A stretch of 64,000 nucleotides of DNA, taken from assembly GCA_947247005.1 (NCBI GenBank), contig OX365954.1, positions 3,426,001 to 3,490,000 on the forward strand, in the 5' to 3' direction. The notes beneath the pieces are model-generated. The model made no database searches, had not been told where the DNA came from, and was given only the letters and a program-made list of their open reading frames with translations. This DNA comes from Spisula solida. Taxonomy: Eukaryota > Mollusca > Bivalvia > Venerida > Mactridae. The position numbers were made by a program, and so were the translations under genes. Of the stretch, positions 39,801 to 50,325 are shown piece after piece; positions within the stretch are counted from its first letter, which is position 1, and every line of letters starts with the position of its first letter.

Positions 39801-42800
39801 AAGGGAGAGAATTAGGTAACTTGATTCTGGACCTGCAACATTCTTCTGATTTTAGGATTATTTACTGCTGATCAGAAATTGAAGAAAAATAAATTTGGTT
39901 ATAGAAGTTCAATACATACCAGACAAAATCCAAATGGCAATCGTAGAGGCTATGAATGTCCAGAGGAGAGGGACTACTTTCCTTACTGGCATCCCACTCA
40001 GTGGAAGGATATTGCAATTCTTGCAGAAAATAGTTCCATGTGCAGGTATGATTCCTGATTTATCCTTTAAATGACTTTGTTGGCCTGCCCATTAACACCT
40101 CATCAGCATGGGTGTCTAAATTACCATTTATGTTCAAATAGAGAATAAATTTGTATTTATATCACAGAAATTAATAATTTTTTAGTTGTTTATTGTTGAT
40201 TATTTCAAACCTCTGTAATGAGATAAACAATTATTTTGAATGGAAACAAATACTATTGTCTTTATAATATATTTAGATAAGTCCCAAAAGACTTGTTTAC
40301 AAATCCAATTTCTACCTAAATTTACCATAAAACTACCTGTTACAAATGCTTGTATATGTACCTCTTCTCTTCAATAATCTTGTCTATGTAACACATAAAA
40401 ATGCATAACTATGGAAATAAATATTGTTTAAACTATTGTCTTTTTTCAGTCACTACCAATCTAAGAGTTTCAATGTACAACCGTATCATCGATGTGTAGA
40501 GTTTTGGTCTCCAGGCAATCCTAAACATTCATCACGATGGAACAATGAAGCTGACTGCTCTCAGAATGAAGGCCAATGGATTCTGTTTCATAATTATCTG
40601 GAGAAAGCACCAGGTACGGTTGTGTAACGAGTATTTACACTTTTTACCGAAAACCAGTACACAGTAAATTTACCGAAAACCAATGCACAATAATTTTACT
40701 GAAATCCAGGTTACCATAATTTTACTGAAAACCAGTACACAATAATTTTACTGAAAACCAGGTTACCGAAATTTTACTGAAAACCAGTACACAGTTATTT
40801 TACTGAAATCCTGGTTACCATAATTTTACTGAAAACCAGTACACAATAATTTTACTGAAAACCAGGTTACCGTAATTTTACTGAAAACCAGTACAGTTAT
40901 TTTACTGAAATCCTGGTTACCATAATTTTACTGAAAACCAGTACACAATAATTTTACTGAAAACCAGGTTTGTAGTTCAGCAGTTTTACTGTTGTTACTA
41001 GGTCATTTAGCGTAGGCATTCCAACTTTTGGTTGCTGTATCTTTTCTACTGGGTCATTCAGCTAGTTATAATTTATTATACTTTTCGACAGCTTGGACTT
41101 GGGCGGATCTGCGCTTGTTTAGTTGGGCATTGTGCTTTGTGTGTTTTTAATGTTTTCTGTGCTTGGCTGGTTAAGTTGAGTGCTGCCTTTCCTGTCTGAC
41201 TAATATACTCTTTTTACCGTAATTTTACTGAAAACCAGTACACAATAATTTTACTGAAATCCAGGTTACCATAATTTTACTGAAAACCAGTACACAATAA
41301 TTTTACTGAAAACCAGTACACAATAATTTTACTCAAATCCAGGTTACTATAATTTTACTGAAAACCAGTACAGAATAATTTTACTGAAACCAGTACACAA
41401 TAATTTTACTGAAATCCAGTACACAATAATTTTACTGAAATCTAGGTTACCATAATTATACCCCCAGATACATAGTATATGGGGGCTATATTGGAATCAT
41501 GCTTGAGGTTGGTTGGTCTGTTGGTTGGTCCGTACCAATTTTGTCCGCGCTATTTCTCCGCAACCGTTGGTCGTATTTCTTTGAAACTTTGCATGACTGA
41601 TCAGTATCAAGTCTAGTTGTGCATATCGTCGGCGGACGTTGGTCGGATCAATTTTAAGGGAGTTATGGCCCTTTATTTTTTTATACTTATAAATTTTGTC
41701 CGCGCTATTTCTCCGCAACCGTTTGTCGTATTTCATTGAAACTTTGCATGACTGATCAGGACCAAGTCTAGTTGTGCATATCGTCGGTGGACGTTGGTCA
41801 GATTAATTTTAAGGGAGTTATGGCCCTTTATTTTTTTATACTTATAAATTTTGTCTGCGCTATTTCTCCGCAACCGTTGGTCGTATTTCATTGAAACTTT
41901 GCATGACTGATCAGTACCAAGTCTAGTTGTGCATATCGTCAGCGGACGTTGGTCGGATTAAGTTTAAGGGAGCTATGGCCCTTAATTTGTTTATACTTAC
42001 AAATTTTGTCTGGGCTATTTCTTTGTAACCATTGGTCGTATTTCATCGAAACTTTGCATAGCTCATCAGTACAATTTCTAGTTGTGCATATCATCGGCAC
42101 ACATTGGTCTGATCAATTTTAAGGTAGTTATGGCCATTTTAAACTTTGCATGACCGATCAGTACCAAGTCTAGTTGTGCAAATATGACTGTGTCAAGCAG
42201 TTGCTGAGGGTATTCATCACATTCAGTGATATTTCTTGTTTTACTGAAAACCAGTACACAATAATTTTACTGAAATCCAGGTTACCATAATTTTACTGAA
42301 AACCAGTACACAATAATTTTGCTGAAAACCAGGTTACCGTAATTTTACTGAAAACCAGTACACAATAATTTTACTGAAATCCAGTACATGCTTATTTTAC
42401 TGAAATCCAGCACATAGCAATTTTACTGAAATCCAGTGCACGCTAATTTTACTGAAATCCAATTCATGGTAATTTTACTGAAAATGATACAGGATAATTT
42501 TACTGGAACCACAAACATGTTCATTTTATTGCAAACCCGATGCATGCTACAGTAATTTTACTGAAAGCAGTACATGATGATATAACTGAAATATTAAGAA
42601 TGGGCTGAAATGGGTATATTTTATCCGTCAGGTTTTGACTCGGAGTCCAAATGTGTGTCTGCAAGTAAAGGACAAGTCAAGTATATATGGGCTGTACCGT
42701 ATGATTCAACCACTGTGGATAAGAAAGAATGTCTGGTTGCCTTGGATACACCTGATTGTCGTGCGGCATCCTGGTCAAGGTATTTAATTTGAAATATTAG

Positions 42801-45800
42801 CTCTTCTTTTAAGATATATCAATTTTACATGAAATGTTTTGTAAAATGGCCGACTTTGTAAGCCAAAACAACTTTCACTTACACTACATACAGTGAAACA
42901 TATCCATAAAGATCACTCATAGAAACAGCAAACTGGTCTTTGTCAACAGGTTGTCTCTGTAATTAGGTTAAATATCTTTGTATATTGTCTAGTGGTCTTT
43001 GTCGACAGGTGGTCTCTGTTATTAGGTTAAATATCTTTGTATATTGTCTAGTGGTCTTTGTCGACAGGTTGTCTCTGTTATTATCTTATAATATCTTTGT
43101 ATATTGTCCAGTGGTCTTTGTGGACAGGTGGTCTCTGTTATTATCTTATAATATCTTTGTATATTGTCTAGTGGTCTTTGTGGACAGGTGGTCCCTGTTA
43201 TTGTCTTATAATATCTTTGTATATTGTCTAGTGGTCTTTGTCAACAGGTTTTGAAATACAAGTCTCTATACTATGATGCTGTTTGTTCCGAAGAAAAATG
43301 TTGTTGTAGCGAATATGCCAATATACTGAATTTATACAAAGAACGTTTTAAAGCATTTGTGCCCATAAAATGATGTCAGTTTATGAATATGTCAGTATAT
43401 CGGGTGTTGTTATATCGAGACCTGACTCACAGTATGTGGTTATATAGAGACCTGACTCACAGTATGTGGTTATATCGAGACCTGACTCACAGTATGTGGT
43501 TATATCGAGACCTGACTCACAGTATGTGGTTATATCGAGACCTGACTCACAGTATGTGGTTATATAGAGACCTGACTCACAGTATGTGGTTATATAGAGA
43601 CCTGACTCACAGTATGTGGTTATATAGAGACCTGACTCACAGTATGTGGTTATATCGAGACCTGACTCACAGTATGTGGTTATATAGAGACCTGACTCAC
43701 AGTATGAGGTTATATCGAGACCTGACTCACAGTATGTGGTTATATAGAGACCTGACTCACAGTATGTGGTTATATAGAGACCTGACTCACAGTATGTGGT
43801 TATATCGAGACCTGACTCACAGTATGTGGTTATATAGAGACCTGACTCACAGTATGTGGTTATATAGAGACCTGACTCACAGTATGTGGTTATATAGAGA
43901 CCTGACTCACAGTATGTGGTTATATCGAGACCTGACTCACAGTATGTGGTTATATAGAGACCTGACTCACAGTATGTGGTTATATCGAGACATGACTCAC
44001 AGTATGTGGTTATATCGAGACCTGACTCACAGTATGTGGTTATATAGAGACCTGACTCACAGTATGTGGTTATATCAAGACATGGCTCACAGTATGTGGT
44101 TATATAGAGACCTGACTCACAGTATGTGGTTATATCGAGACATGACTCACAGTATGTGGTTATATCGAGACATGACTCACAGTATGTGGTTATATCGAGA
44201 CATGACTCACAGTATGTGGTTATATCGAGACATGACTCACAGTATGTGGTTATATAGAGACCTGACTCACAGTATGTGGTTATATAGAGACCTGACTCAC
44301 AGTATGTGGTTATATCGAGACCTGACTCACAGTATGTGGTTATATAGAGACCTGACTCACAGTATGTCGTTATATCGAGACATGACTCACAGTATGTGGT
44401 TATATAGAGACCTGACTCACAGTATGTCGTTATATCGAGACATGACTCACAGTATGTGGTCTTTGTTTGATGGTTGTCCTTATCATAGGTTTGACTGTAT
44501 GTGTATTTGTGGTAGACAATATTCCTAATTTTGAAATGATGTGCCGGTACATTAGTTGTTGCAAAAACTGAATGGTGTTAAGTATCTATGTGCCACAAAC
44601 TTATCACAAAATCACTAAGAAATGATCAATTTATATTTCTGTAATAAGAAAATGCCTTATTTATGTTTTCAGATCAAACCATTTAGGAAATGGACGAGGA
44701 GATGGTCAACCCCTCACATATACATGGACTCTACCATATTTCCCATCAGGCCATGAACACAAATGTGTGTACAGAATGAGGTAACCAAAGCAATATTGGC
44801 GTATTGCGCAAATTTGCAGAATTCACCAACGTTTCCTTTAGCAAAAGTTTTGGCCTACAAAGAATTCTACAATAAAGAAATAAATCACTAATATTTTCGC
44901 AGGCTGAATGTCAAATTCATAATTGCTATGGGTGGCACCAATGTGGAGGTTCCTTGTTTGAATCTCCAATTTCAAAAACACTTCAATGTTTCCCACCCAA
45001 CTAGAGTACTGCTTGGTTACCCAGAAGTAGTCTAGCGTTTATCAGTGCTATACTGGCATGCGAGGTATTACCGGACAGCAGTAATGACCGGACAACTGGT
45101 CCTAGACGCTTATTTTCTGGAGCTATGTATTGAAATTTGTACCTAATCACTCAGAAGCGTGTTTTGAATAAATCTAGAAGAAAAAAAATATTCAAGATTA
45201 ACAAAACATTGTCTATTTATCCAAAATGTCGTACGCGGCTGCGTGTTTACGTTAGCGGCGCTTGGGGAAATCACCATCGTGTGCGCATGCGCAAAATAAC
45301 ACGAGCTGAGCGCGTGCGTCATTGATTTTATACGGTTAAATTAATTAGCTTCATTTTATGTAAAGAGTGAATAGCAGAGTGGTTAACGTCTTAGGTTATG
45401 AAGCGAGAGGACCCGCGATCGGTTCCTCGCGGCGTCAAAATTTTTATCTTTTTTTTTTTAAATTTAATTTCTTCCATTTATACCAGCTCTAATTTCAGCA
45501 GGATATTGTTAATTACGAAATTTGTCAACGGATATCAGTTGAGTAACCCTTTTTAAGATCTTATCCATAAGTCTGAAATACTTTGAGTTGATTTTTAATC
45601 GTTTTAATCGACTTTTGATTGGTATGTTATGTACGGTATATTACGGTATCTGACCTACCACAGAACGCCACCTGGCGGGAAAACATGGCGCGTCACGAGT
45701 TGTTATTACGAAAATAGTGACATATTTTCGCATAAATAGGAAGTACGAACCCTGTTTAAATCATTTCCTATAATAAGTTTCCAAATTTTAAGTTAAAAAT

Positions 45801-48800
45801 GGTTGAAACCGACTGTCCGGTAATACCTGCTGAACGTCGTTGAAAAAAGCGTAAAAAGTGCCCCTGTTTGGGCCCCTAAATTTGGATGTTATGGTGACGT
45901 CATTTTTCAGGAATTCTATTTTTAGGAAGGCCTTGAACACAGGTATGTGTCAGCACCAAAAATTCTGGGTAAAAATCGATTTTTAACTTGACATGAAGCT
46001 TTTTATGCCATTTCTGTCCGGTAATACCTCGCATGCCAGTACACCGGGCACAATAAAGAACCAAGGAATCTTTTTAGAAACAGCTAGGGTAGCGTACCTG
46101 GATTTATTGTAAGCTTTGTGTCTCTTCCCTAGAAGCCAGAGGTCATTGGCCAATTAGGCAGGGATAAAATGCAAAAAAAAAAAATTCGCTAACCTCCTGA
46201 CCCAAGCAAATATCCACCTATTCGTTACTCAACTATGAGAAATGTTGCCATATTTCAGGTATAACATATCAACAGATGATTATGATCCATATAACACCAA
46301 CTCTAGTCACAATCAGGGTAATGGTGTAATATCACCCGTACAGGATAATATACAACTTGATGTTGGTGGACCTACCAAGTTACAGATGGCGCTCAATACT
46401 GATCAGACTGGCCGAGTATTCCAGGTGAGGAGTTACTCCCATTGTATGATATACACTCAAAGTTGTACTTTAGTGTCACGTTTTGAAGTGTCACAATTTC
46501 TTTTTTACTGAATTTATTTGAAAATTTTGTTATGCTCTTATGAGTGTGAATCAGAAATTCCTGACAATGACATTATAATTAAACATACTAGTATTAGTTT
46601 TATTGGACAGCTATCTAACTGTCCTCAATTAGATATTGGACCAAGTATTTTCCCCTAGATGTAGGACCAAGTATTTTCCCCTAGATGTAGGACCAAGTAG
46701 TTTGCCCTAGATGTAGGATCAAGTATTTTGCCGTAGATGTAGGACCAAGTACCGTATTATAATTCCCCTAGATACAGGATCAAGTATTTTGCCCTAGATA
46801 CAGGACCAAGTATTTCTCGTAGATGTAGGACCAAGTACCGTATTATAATTCCCCTAGATACAGGATCAAGTATTTTGACCAAGTATTTGCCGTAGATGTA
46901 GGACCAAGTATATTGCCGTAGATGTAGGACCAAGTATTTATCCCCTTAAACCAATTACTGAAGCACTGAGTAACCAGTGAGTTCTTTATAAATTCCTCTT
47001 TTATTTATTAATATGTATGTTCAATGATTTTAACAGGACCGGTCTCATAGATTTCGTCTGATGCCTCGACCGGATGGCTGGGAGGGGGAGACAATACATA
47101 ATCTAAATGCACGTGGAAAGAGAGGAAATATTGTGCAAGTTTATCCAGCAGTGGAGTATGATTTCACACCAAACCGTCTTCAGGTCTCAGATAGACATCT
47201 GGTTCATATCCAGTGGACAGGTAATTTATATATTCATATATATCAATATCATCTAGTTAGGGCTCTATAGTAGCATAAATAAGCTCCTAGCTTTGATCAC
47301 CAACCAACTGAAGGACAGATATATCAGGTAATACAGGTAAGGTTTTGTTGACGATATTTAGATGACATGTCACCTTCGGGAATCATGTCAAAGTCAAACT
47401 TAGAGGTCAAAGGTCATAATTATAGTTACTAAGGGGGAATTCATGCCCTTCAATCTTAGTGTATCAAGTTTTATGTAGCGTCTACATGTGTTTAACTGTC
47501 CAATAAAAGTTTGTAGAACATGTGTTGAACTGCCTATCAGATGATTGTCTTTAATTTGATAGAGGCTCCCATGGAAGACAAGGTATGCCCCCATTGTGTT
47601 GCCTCTATAACTCTTTCAAGGTACATGTATAAGTCTATATTAGTCTTGTTTATGATAACTAATATTATTGTACATTATATTTGTTACTAGGTTCTAACAC
47701 CCACAACAATGGGAATCCAGCCGGAGATGGACAAGCTGGTGATGATGGCGAAGGAAAAGATGGTAAATACTATACTGTAAAATCATAGATATTTGTGAAG
47801 CATTTAATTTTGTGGATGACCGCAACCATAAAATTAAATCCACAATGAATAATTGTACCAATAAATATGTCAAGTTTACAGCAGCTGCCATACTTGCTTT
47901 CAAGTTCAGTCAGGTATAAGACAAGGTTTTTGGGATGTTTACATGCATATATCAACATGTAATTAAAGTTATTATTATTAAACATTTATTATATCTGTTA
48001 GATGTTGAATGATTTTGCAGTAAATCAGTTGTTTGTATCGGGTAACTAGCTCTCAAAACATAGGGCAGATAGGTTAGAAAATGTTGGTTTGTTTAAAACA
48101 TATATGTAGAGAATGAGCAACTACTCTTCAAATGTATCAGAAATATCGGAAAATAGAAAAAACAATTCTAACGCTCAACAACAGAGGATTGCATTGCTAT
48201 AAATTAAGAACTTGACAAAAAAGGTTAAAGCTGGAGTTGTGTTAAATATAAATCTCCCCTATTGAAAATCTCCCCTATCTCTCACATGAAAATCTGGCTT
48301 TTATTTCATACCCCTGCGATGGATACCCTCAGAAATGTAGTGTCTAGAGTGATTAATATATTTGTATATCTTGGGTTACAATTTACCCATGTTTACTATA
48401 TTACAGGCTCAGACAGGCACAATATGGTACAGATAGGAGATTTAAAGGACAACTTTCCATTACCATTTGAGCAGACTACAATGTGGAATAACGCTAAAGT
48501 TGTCTGGATGTACCATGGCAAGAATGATATATCATCGAAAGATCTCGCACTGAACATAGCTTCATCTGGATATTACAGGTAATACTCTGTCTGCATTGAA
48601 CACCTGGGTACTGTTTTACTAACATTGTGTAAATGTCAAGTAAATCTACGTATACATTTTTCACTTATGCAGATTCCTTAGCGTGTTTTACTAATCAATC
48701 ACAAGTTATTGCATATATTTACGTAAAAATATTGAATATTGAACATAGACTGGGCCACAGTATTACCAATATAACAGGAACGAGAATGAATAAATACATA

Positions 48801-50325
48801 AACGTTCGATAAGTTTTGATGTTTAAACATGTTTTTGTTACTAATCAAGTCTATAACAACAAGTGATGGTCCAAAATCAACAGTGCGTGTCAATTTTTAC
48901 TCACTACGTTCATATTTGGTATTTACGGTTACTCTGACCTTGCGTAGAAATATGCCAAAACTTACTACAGATAATGAGAAAAAATATCTTAATAAAATGC
49001 ATTTGCGCAAATATTATCGACGTACGCAATACTTATGGAAAATTTAGAGTTACGCTAGAGTAAATGCTTTGATAAAACAGTACCCAGTTCCCTGTTCCTT
49101 CATCTCATATACACTTATAAATACATACTATGTATGTGTTATAATCAGTCATGAAGACTACCTTTACAAAATCATTTCCCAAGGTTACCGAAATAAATAA
49201 GCTAGGGCCCAAAAACTTTGGAAAGAAACACTCTTACAAAATCTGTCTGCAAAAACCACTTGTGAACAAAAACCACTCTTACAAAACATGTGTGCAAAAA
49301 CGATTAAAAATAATTTGTGAACAAAGACCACTCTAACAAAACCTGTCTGTAAAGCCGAACAACTTTACCTTCCATCAGGCTGTTTTCAATGATACTAAAT
49401 ATTTAAAGTGTTTACAGAGACCACGTGTCAACTAGGACCACTATTATGTTCCGATCTAGGACCACTATTATGTTCCGATCTAGGACCACTATTATGTTCC
49501 GATCTAGGACCACTATTATGTTCCCATCTAGGACCACTATTATCTTCCCATCTAGGACCACTATTATGTTCCCATCTAGGACCACTATTATGTTCCCATC
49601 TAGGACCACTATTATGTTCCCATCTAGGACCACTATTATCTTCCCATCTAGGACCACTATTATCTTCCCATCTAGGACCACTATTATGTTCCCATCTAGG
49701 ACCACTATTATCTTTCCCATCTAGGACCACTATTATCTTCCCATCTAGGACCACTATTATCTTCCCATCTAGGACCACTATTATCTTTCCCATCTAGGAC
49801 CACTATTATCTTTCCCATCTAGGACCACTATTATCTTTCCCATCTAGGACCACTATTATCTTCCCATCTAGGACCACTATTATCTTTCCCATCTAGGACC
49901 ACTATTATCTTTCCCATCTAGGACCACTATTATCTTCCCATCTAGGACCACTATTATCTTCCCATCTAGGACCACTATTATCTTCCCATCTAGGACCACT
50001 ATTATCTTCCCATCTAGGACCACTATTATGTTCCCATGAGTGGTTTCTACAGACAGGCTTGACTGTACACAGTATTCCTTTATGAATATCTTATCCAAAT
50101 TTTATGTATTTCAGATGTTTCAAGAAGCTCTCGTGTCCTGACAGGTCACATTCTAACTATATTGTAGAAACAAAGACCACACCACTACAGAATCAGTTAG
50201 ACAATGCACCTGCCTCCTATATGGGAGCCGTACTCAGATTCAAGAAAGGGACATATTATTATATGAACTCAAGAAATAATAACTTCACAAACCGTTCTAA
50301 TAAGGGAACACTACATGTTGTATAG
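27026..50325 (+). CDS. DD3-3-like protein B, predicted secreted (669 aa)
   Basis: Paralog of gene A, transcribed away from it. Exons: 27026-27178, 27843-27923, 38398-38575, 39140-39322, 39856-40045, 40450-40613, 42632-42779, 44673-44780, 46259-46424, 47037-47220, 47691-47762, 48407-48578, 50115-50325. All have AG/GT borders and phases give exactly 670 codons with TAG. Residues 1-20 look like a signal peptide (mature start [16 protein letters not shown]). Shared motifs are [53 protein letters not shown] and [16 protein letters not shown]...HLVHIQWTG (residues 497-519) and [16 protein letters not shown] (645-660) match the cupredoxin-like region of A, but the A Cys561 position is Asn651 here. 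A Gly/Asp-rich linker is encoded by exon 47691. The protein stops where A continues into its extra ectodomain and membrane helix. The biochemical role is unknown. Confidence 0.9.
27531..27655. mobile_element. short copy of the 'tgcacct...aggtgca' MITE
   Basis: Left end tgcacctagttattaa with a following ccagggggggag, right end ctctgggggcaagatattga then ttggtgca. The ends match those of the 290-bp copy at 29657-29946; the interior is deleted. It lies in gene B intron 1, just before the TA microsatellite. Confidence 0.65.
27741..27830. repeat. (TA)45 microsatellite abutting a 3' splice site
   Basis: Ninety bases of uninterrupted TA end at 27830, and the acceptor AG of gene B exon 2 is at 27841-27842. 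Only 'ttcttgtttcag' lies between, so the branch point must sit inside or upstream of the TA tract. Confidence 0.97.
28890..29060 (+). mobile_element. SINE fragment, 'gaaaactggttaggc' group
   Basis: Shares 'cacatgtggagaagttgcc', 'gaaaactggttaggcga' and 'atatataactgaata' with the fuller copy at 32010-32285. It lacks a recognisable tRNA head. A short internal duplication ('gacatcaatgtcaattttct') precedes it. Confidence 0.6.
29657..29946. mobile_element. 290-bp MITE with 'tgcacctatcaatgtttccc' ends
   Basis: Left end tgcacctatcaatgtttccc and right end gggggaaaacattgataggt plus gca are inverted copies. Flanking TAA on both sides may be a 3-bp target duplication, which would fit PIF/Harbinger (weak inference, because the copy at 27531 does not show it). 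Confidence 0.75.
30060..31488. mobile_element. pogo/Tigger-like non-autonomous element (1.43 kb)
   Basis: Ends CAGTAAAACCTCG and CGAGGTTTTACTG are perfect inverted repeats, flanked by TA (30058-30059 and 31489-31490). 'tcgagca' words cluster near both ends (subterminal repeats). No transposase frame. The termini differ from the 19937-20710 element, so it is a second family of the same general type. Confidence 0.85.
32010..32285 (+). mobile_element. tRNA-headed SINE, second family, fuller copy
   Basis: The head contains a good B box (ggttcgattcc). The body has 'tgtgtagaagttgcctgttc', 'gaaaactggttaggtgaa' and 'atatataactgaact', shared with minus-strand copies at 11285, 18670 and 53905. Confidence 0.7.
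33100..34330 (+). repeat. ~170-bp tandem repeat, about six copies
   Basis: The word 'ttggttaagtttt' recurs at about 33171, 33345, 33513, 33682, 33853 and 34022, spacing 168-174 bp. Each unit also has 'gctttgaaactttcaacac', 'accatcaatacctgacc' and 'gagttattgcccctt'. The block opens with 'agctcatctgatttttgaaa' and 'agatgagtt' (short inverted pair) and ends near 'gatcaaatgagcgtctgc'. Likely a dispersed element with an internal tandem core. Confidence 0.85.
39011..39124. mobile_element. MITE family copy 3 (114 bp) 15 bp upstream of a splice acceptor
   Basis: Ends CAATTTCATTAAAATCAGAC and GTCTGATTTTAATGAGATTG. Perfect 9-bp direct repeats TATGTTTGA at 39002-39010 and 39125-39133. The right duplicate forms most of the sequence before the AG (39138-39139) of gene B exon 4. 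It is an internally deleted relative of 16351-16645 and 53216-53493. Confidence 0.93.
39480..39830 (+). repeat. ~40-bp intronic minisatellite
   Basis: About seven to eight units based on 'gatgataaattacatacaaa' followed by 'agggagagaattgggta' with length drift. It lies directly before gene B exon 39856-40045. Confidence 0.85.
40630..42600 (+). repeat. composite intronic satellite: ~28-bp 'ttttactgaaaaccagtaca' array split by two insertions
   Basis: Units 'taattttactgaaaaccagt' plus 'acacaa', or 'taccg' variants, run through 40630-40965, 41215-41460 and 42240-42600. An unrelated block of about 250 bp (40967-41215) and an imperfect ~155-bp tandem repeat (41490-42190; 'ctatttctccgcaacc', 'tttgaaactttgcatgac', 'ttatggccctt') interrupt them. 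The second insert shares its skeleton with the repeat at 33100-34330. All lies in the gene B intron between exons 40450-40613 and 42632-42779. Confidence 0.85.
42950..43255 (+). repeat. 60-bp tandem repeat, about five copies
   Basis: Unit 'gtggtctttgtcgacaggtg' followed by 'gtctctgttattaggttaaa' and 'tatctttgtatattgtcta'. It lies in the intron between gene B exons 42632-42779 and 44673-44780. Confidence 0.9.
43405..44460 (+). repeat. 30-bp minisatellite, about 35 copies, open in one frame
   Basis: Unit TGGTTATATCGAGACCTGAC followed by TCACAGTATG, with mainly C/A (TCGAGA or TAGAGA) and C/A (CCTGAC or CATGAC) variants. Copies are nearly identical, implying recent expansion or homogenisation. 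There is no stop in the frame that reads [10 protein letters not shown], but splice sites and the flanking exons show it is intronic (gene B, between exons 42632-42779 and 44673-44780). Confidence 0.93.
44928..46175 (+). mobile_element. SINE of the 436/5456 family split by a DNA transposon
   Basis: The left part ('gaggttccttgtttgaatct', 'tttcccacccaactagagta', 'cagaagtagtctagcgttta') ends at 45052. The right part resumes at 46040 with 'tacaccgggcacaataaaga', 'accaaggaatc' and 'tgtctcttccct'. Joined, they follow the body seen at 5456 and 6036. The insertion at 45053-46039 is therefore younger than the SINE. Confidence 0.85.
45053..46039. mobile_element. 987-bp TIR element, TA target duplication, nested in a SINE
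   Basis: Ends CTGGCATGCGAGGTATTACC and GGTAATACCTCGCATGCCAG are perfect inverted repeats, continuing with GGACAG / CTGTCC. TA flanks both ends (45051-45052, 46040-46041), and the SINE reads 'ctatacaccggg' across the empty site. Inside, 45368-45437 is weakly tRNA-like (agagtggttaacg, ggttcctcgcgg). No transposase frame is recognised. Confidence 0.92.
46630..46950 (+). repeat. ~27-bp imperfect tandem repeat
   Basis: Units 'ccctagatgtaggaccaagt' plus 'attttcc', with a longer variant 'accgtattataattcc'. About eleven units, in the gene B intron between exons 46259-46424 and 47037-47220. Confidence 0.85.
49432..50035 (+). repeat. 24-bp minisatellite, about 25 copies
   Basis: Unit taggaccactattatcttcc plus catc; some copies have one extra T (25 bp), others 'gttcc'. 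The first copies read 'gatc' instead of 'catc'. It lies in the last intron of gene B, ending about 80 bp before exon 50115. Both strands are open in several frames; not a gene. Confidence 0.93.

Noticed and set aside
43383..44528. 381-codon open frame with [10 protein letters not shown] repeats
   Set aside because: Lies wholly between two phase-matched gene B exons (42779 and 44673) and is explained by a 30-bp minisatellite without stops.
45368..45437. Possible tRNA gene inside the nested TA element
   Set aside because: A-box-like text is present but the B box and acceptor stem are degenerate.
49408..50098. Several overlapping repetitive open frames on both strands
   Set aside because: All come from the 24/25-bp array in the last gene B intron; no splice or start context.
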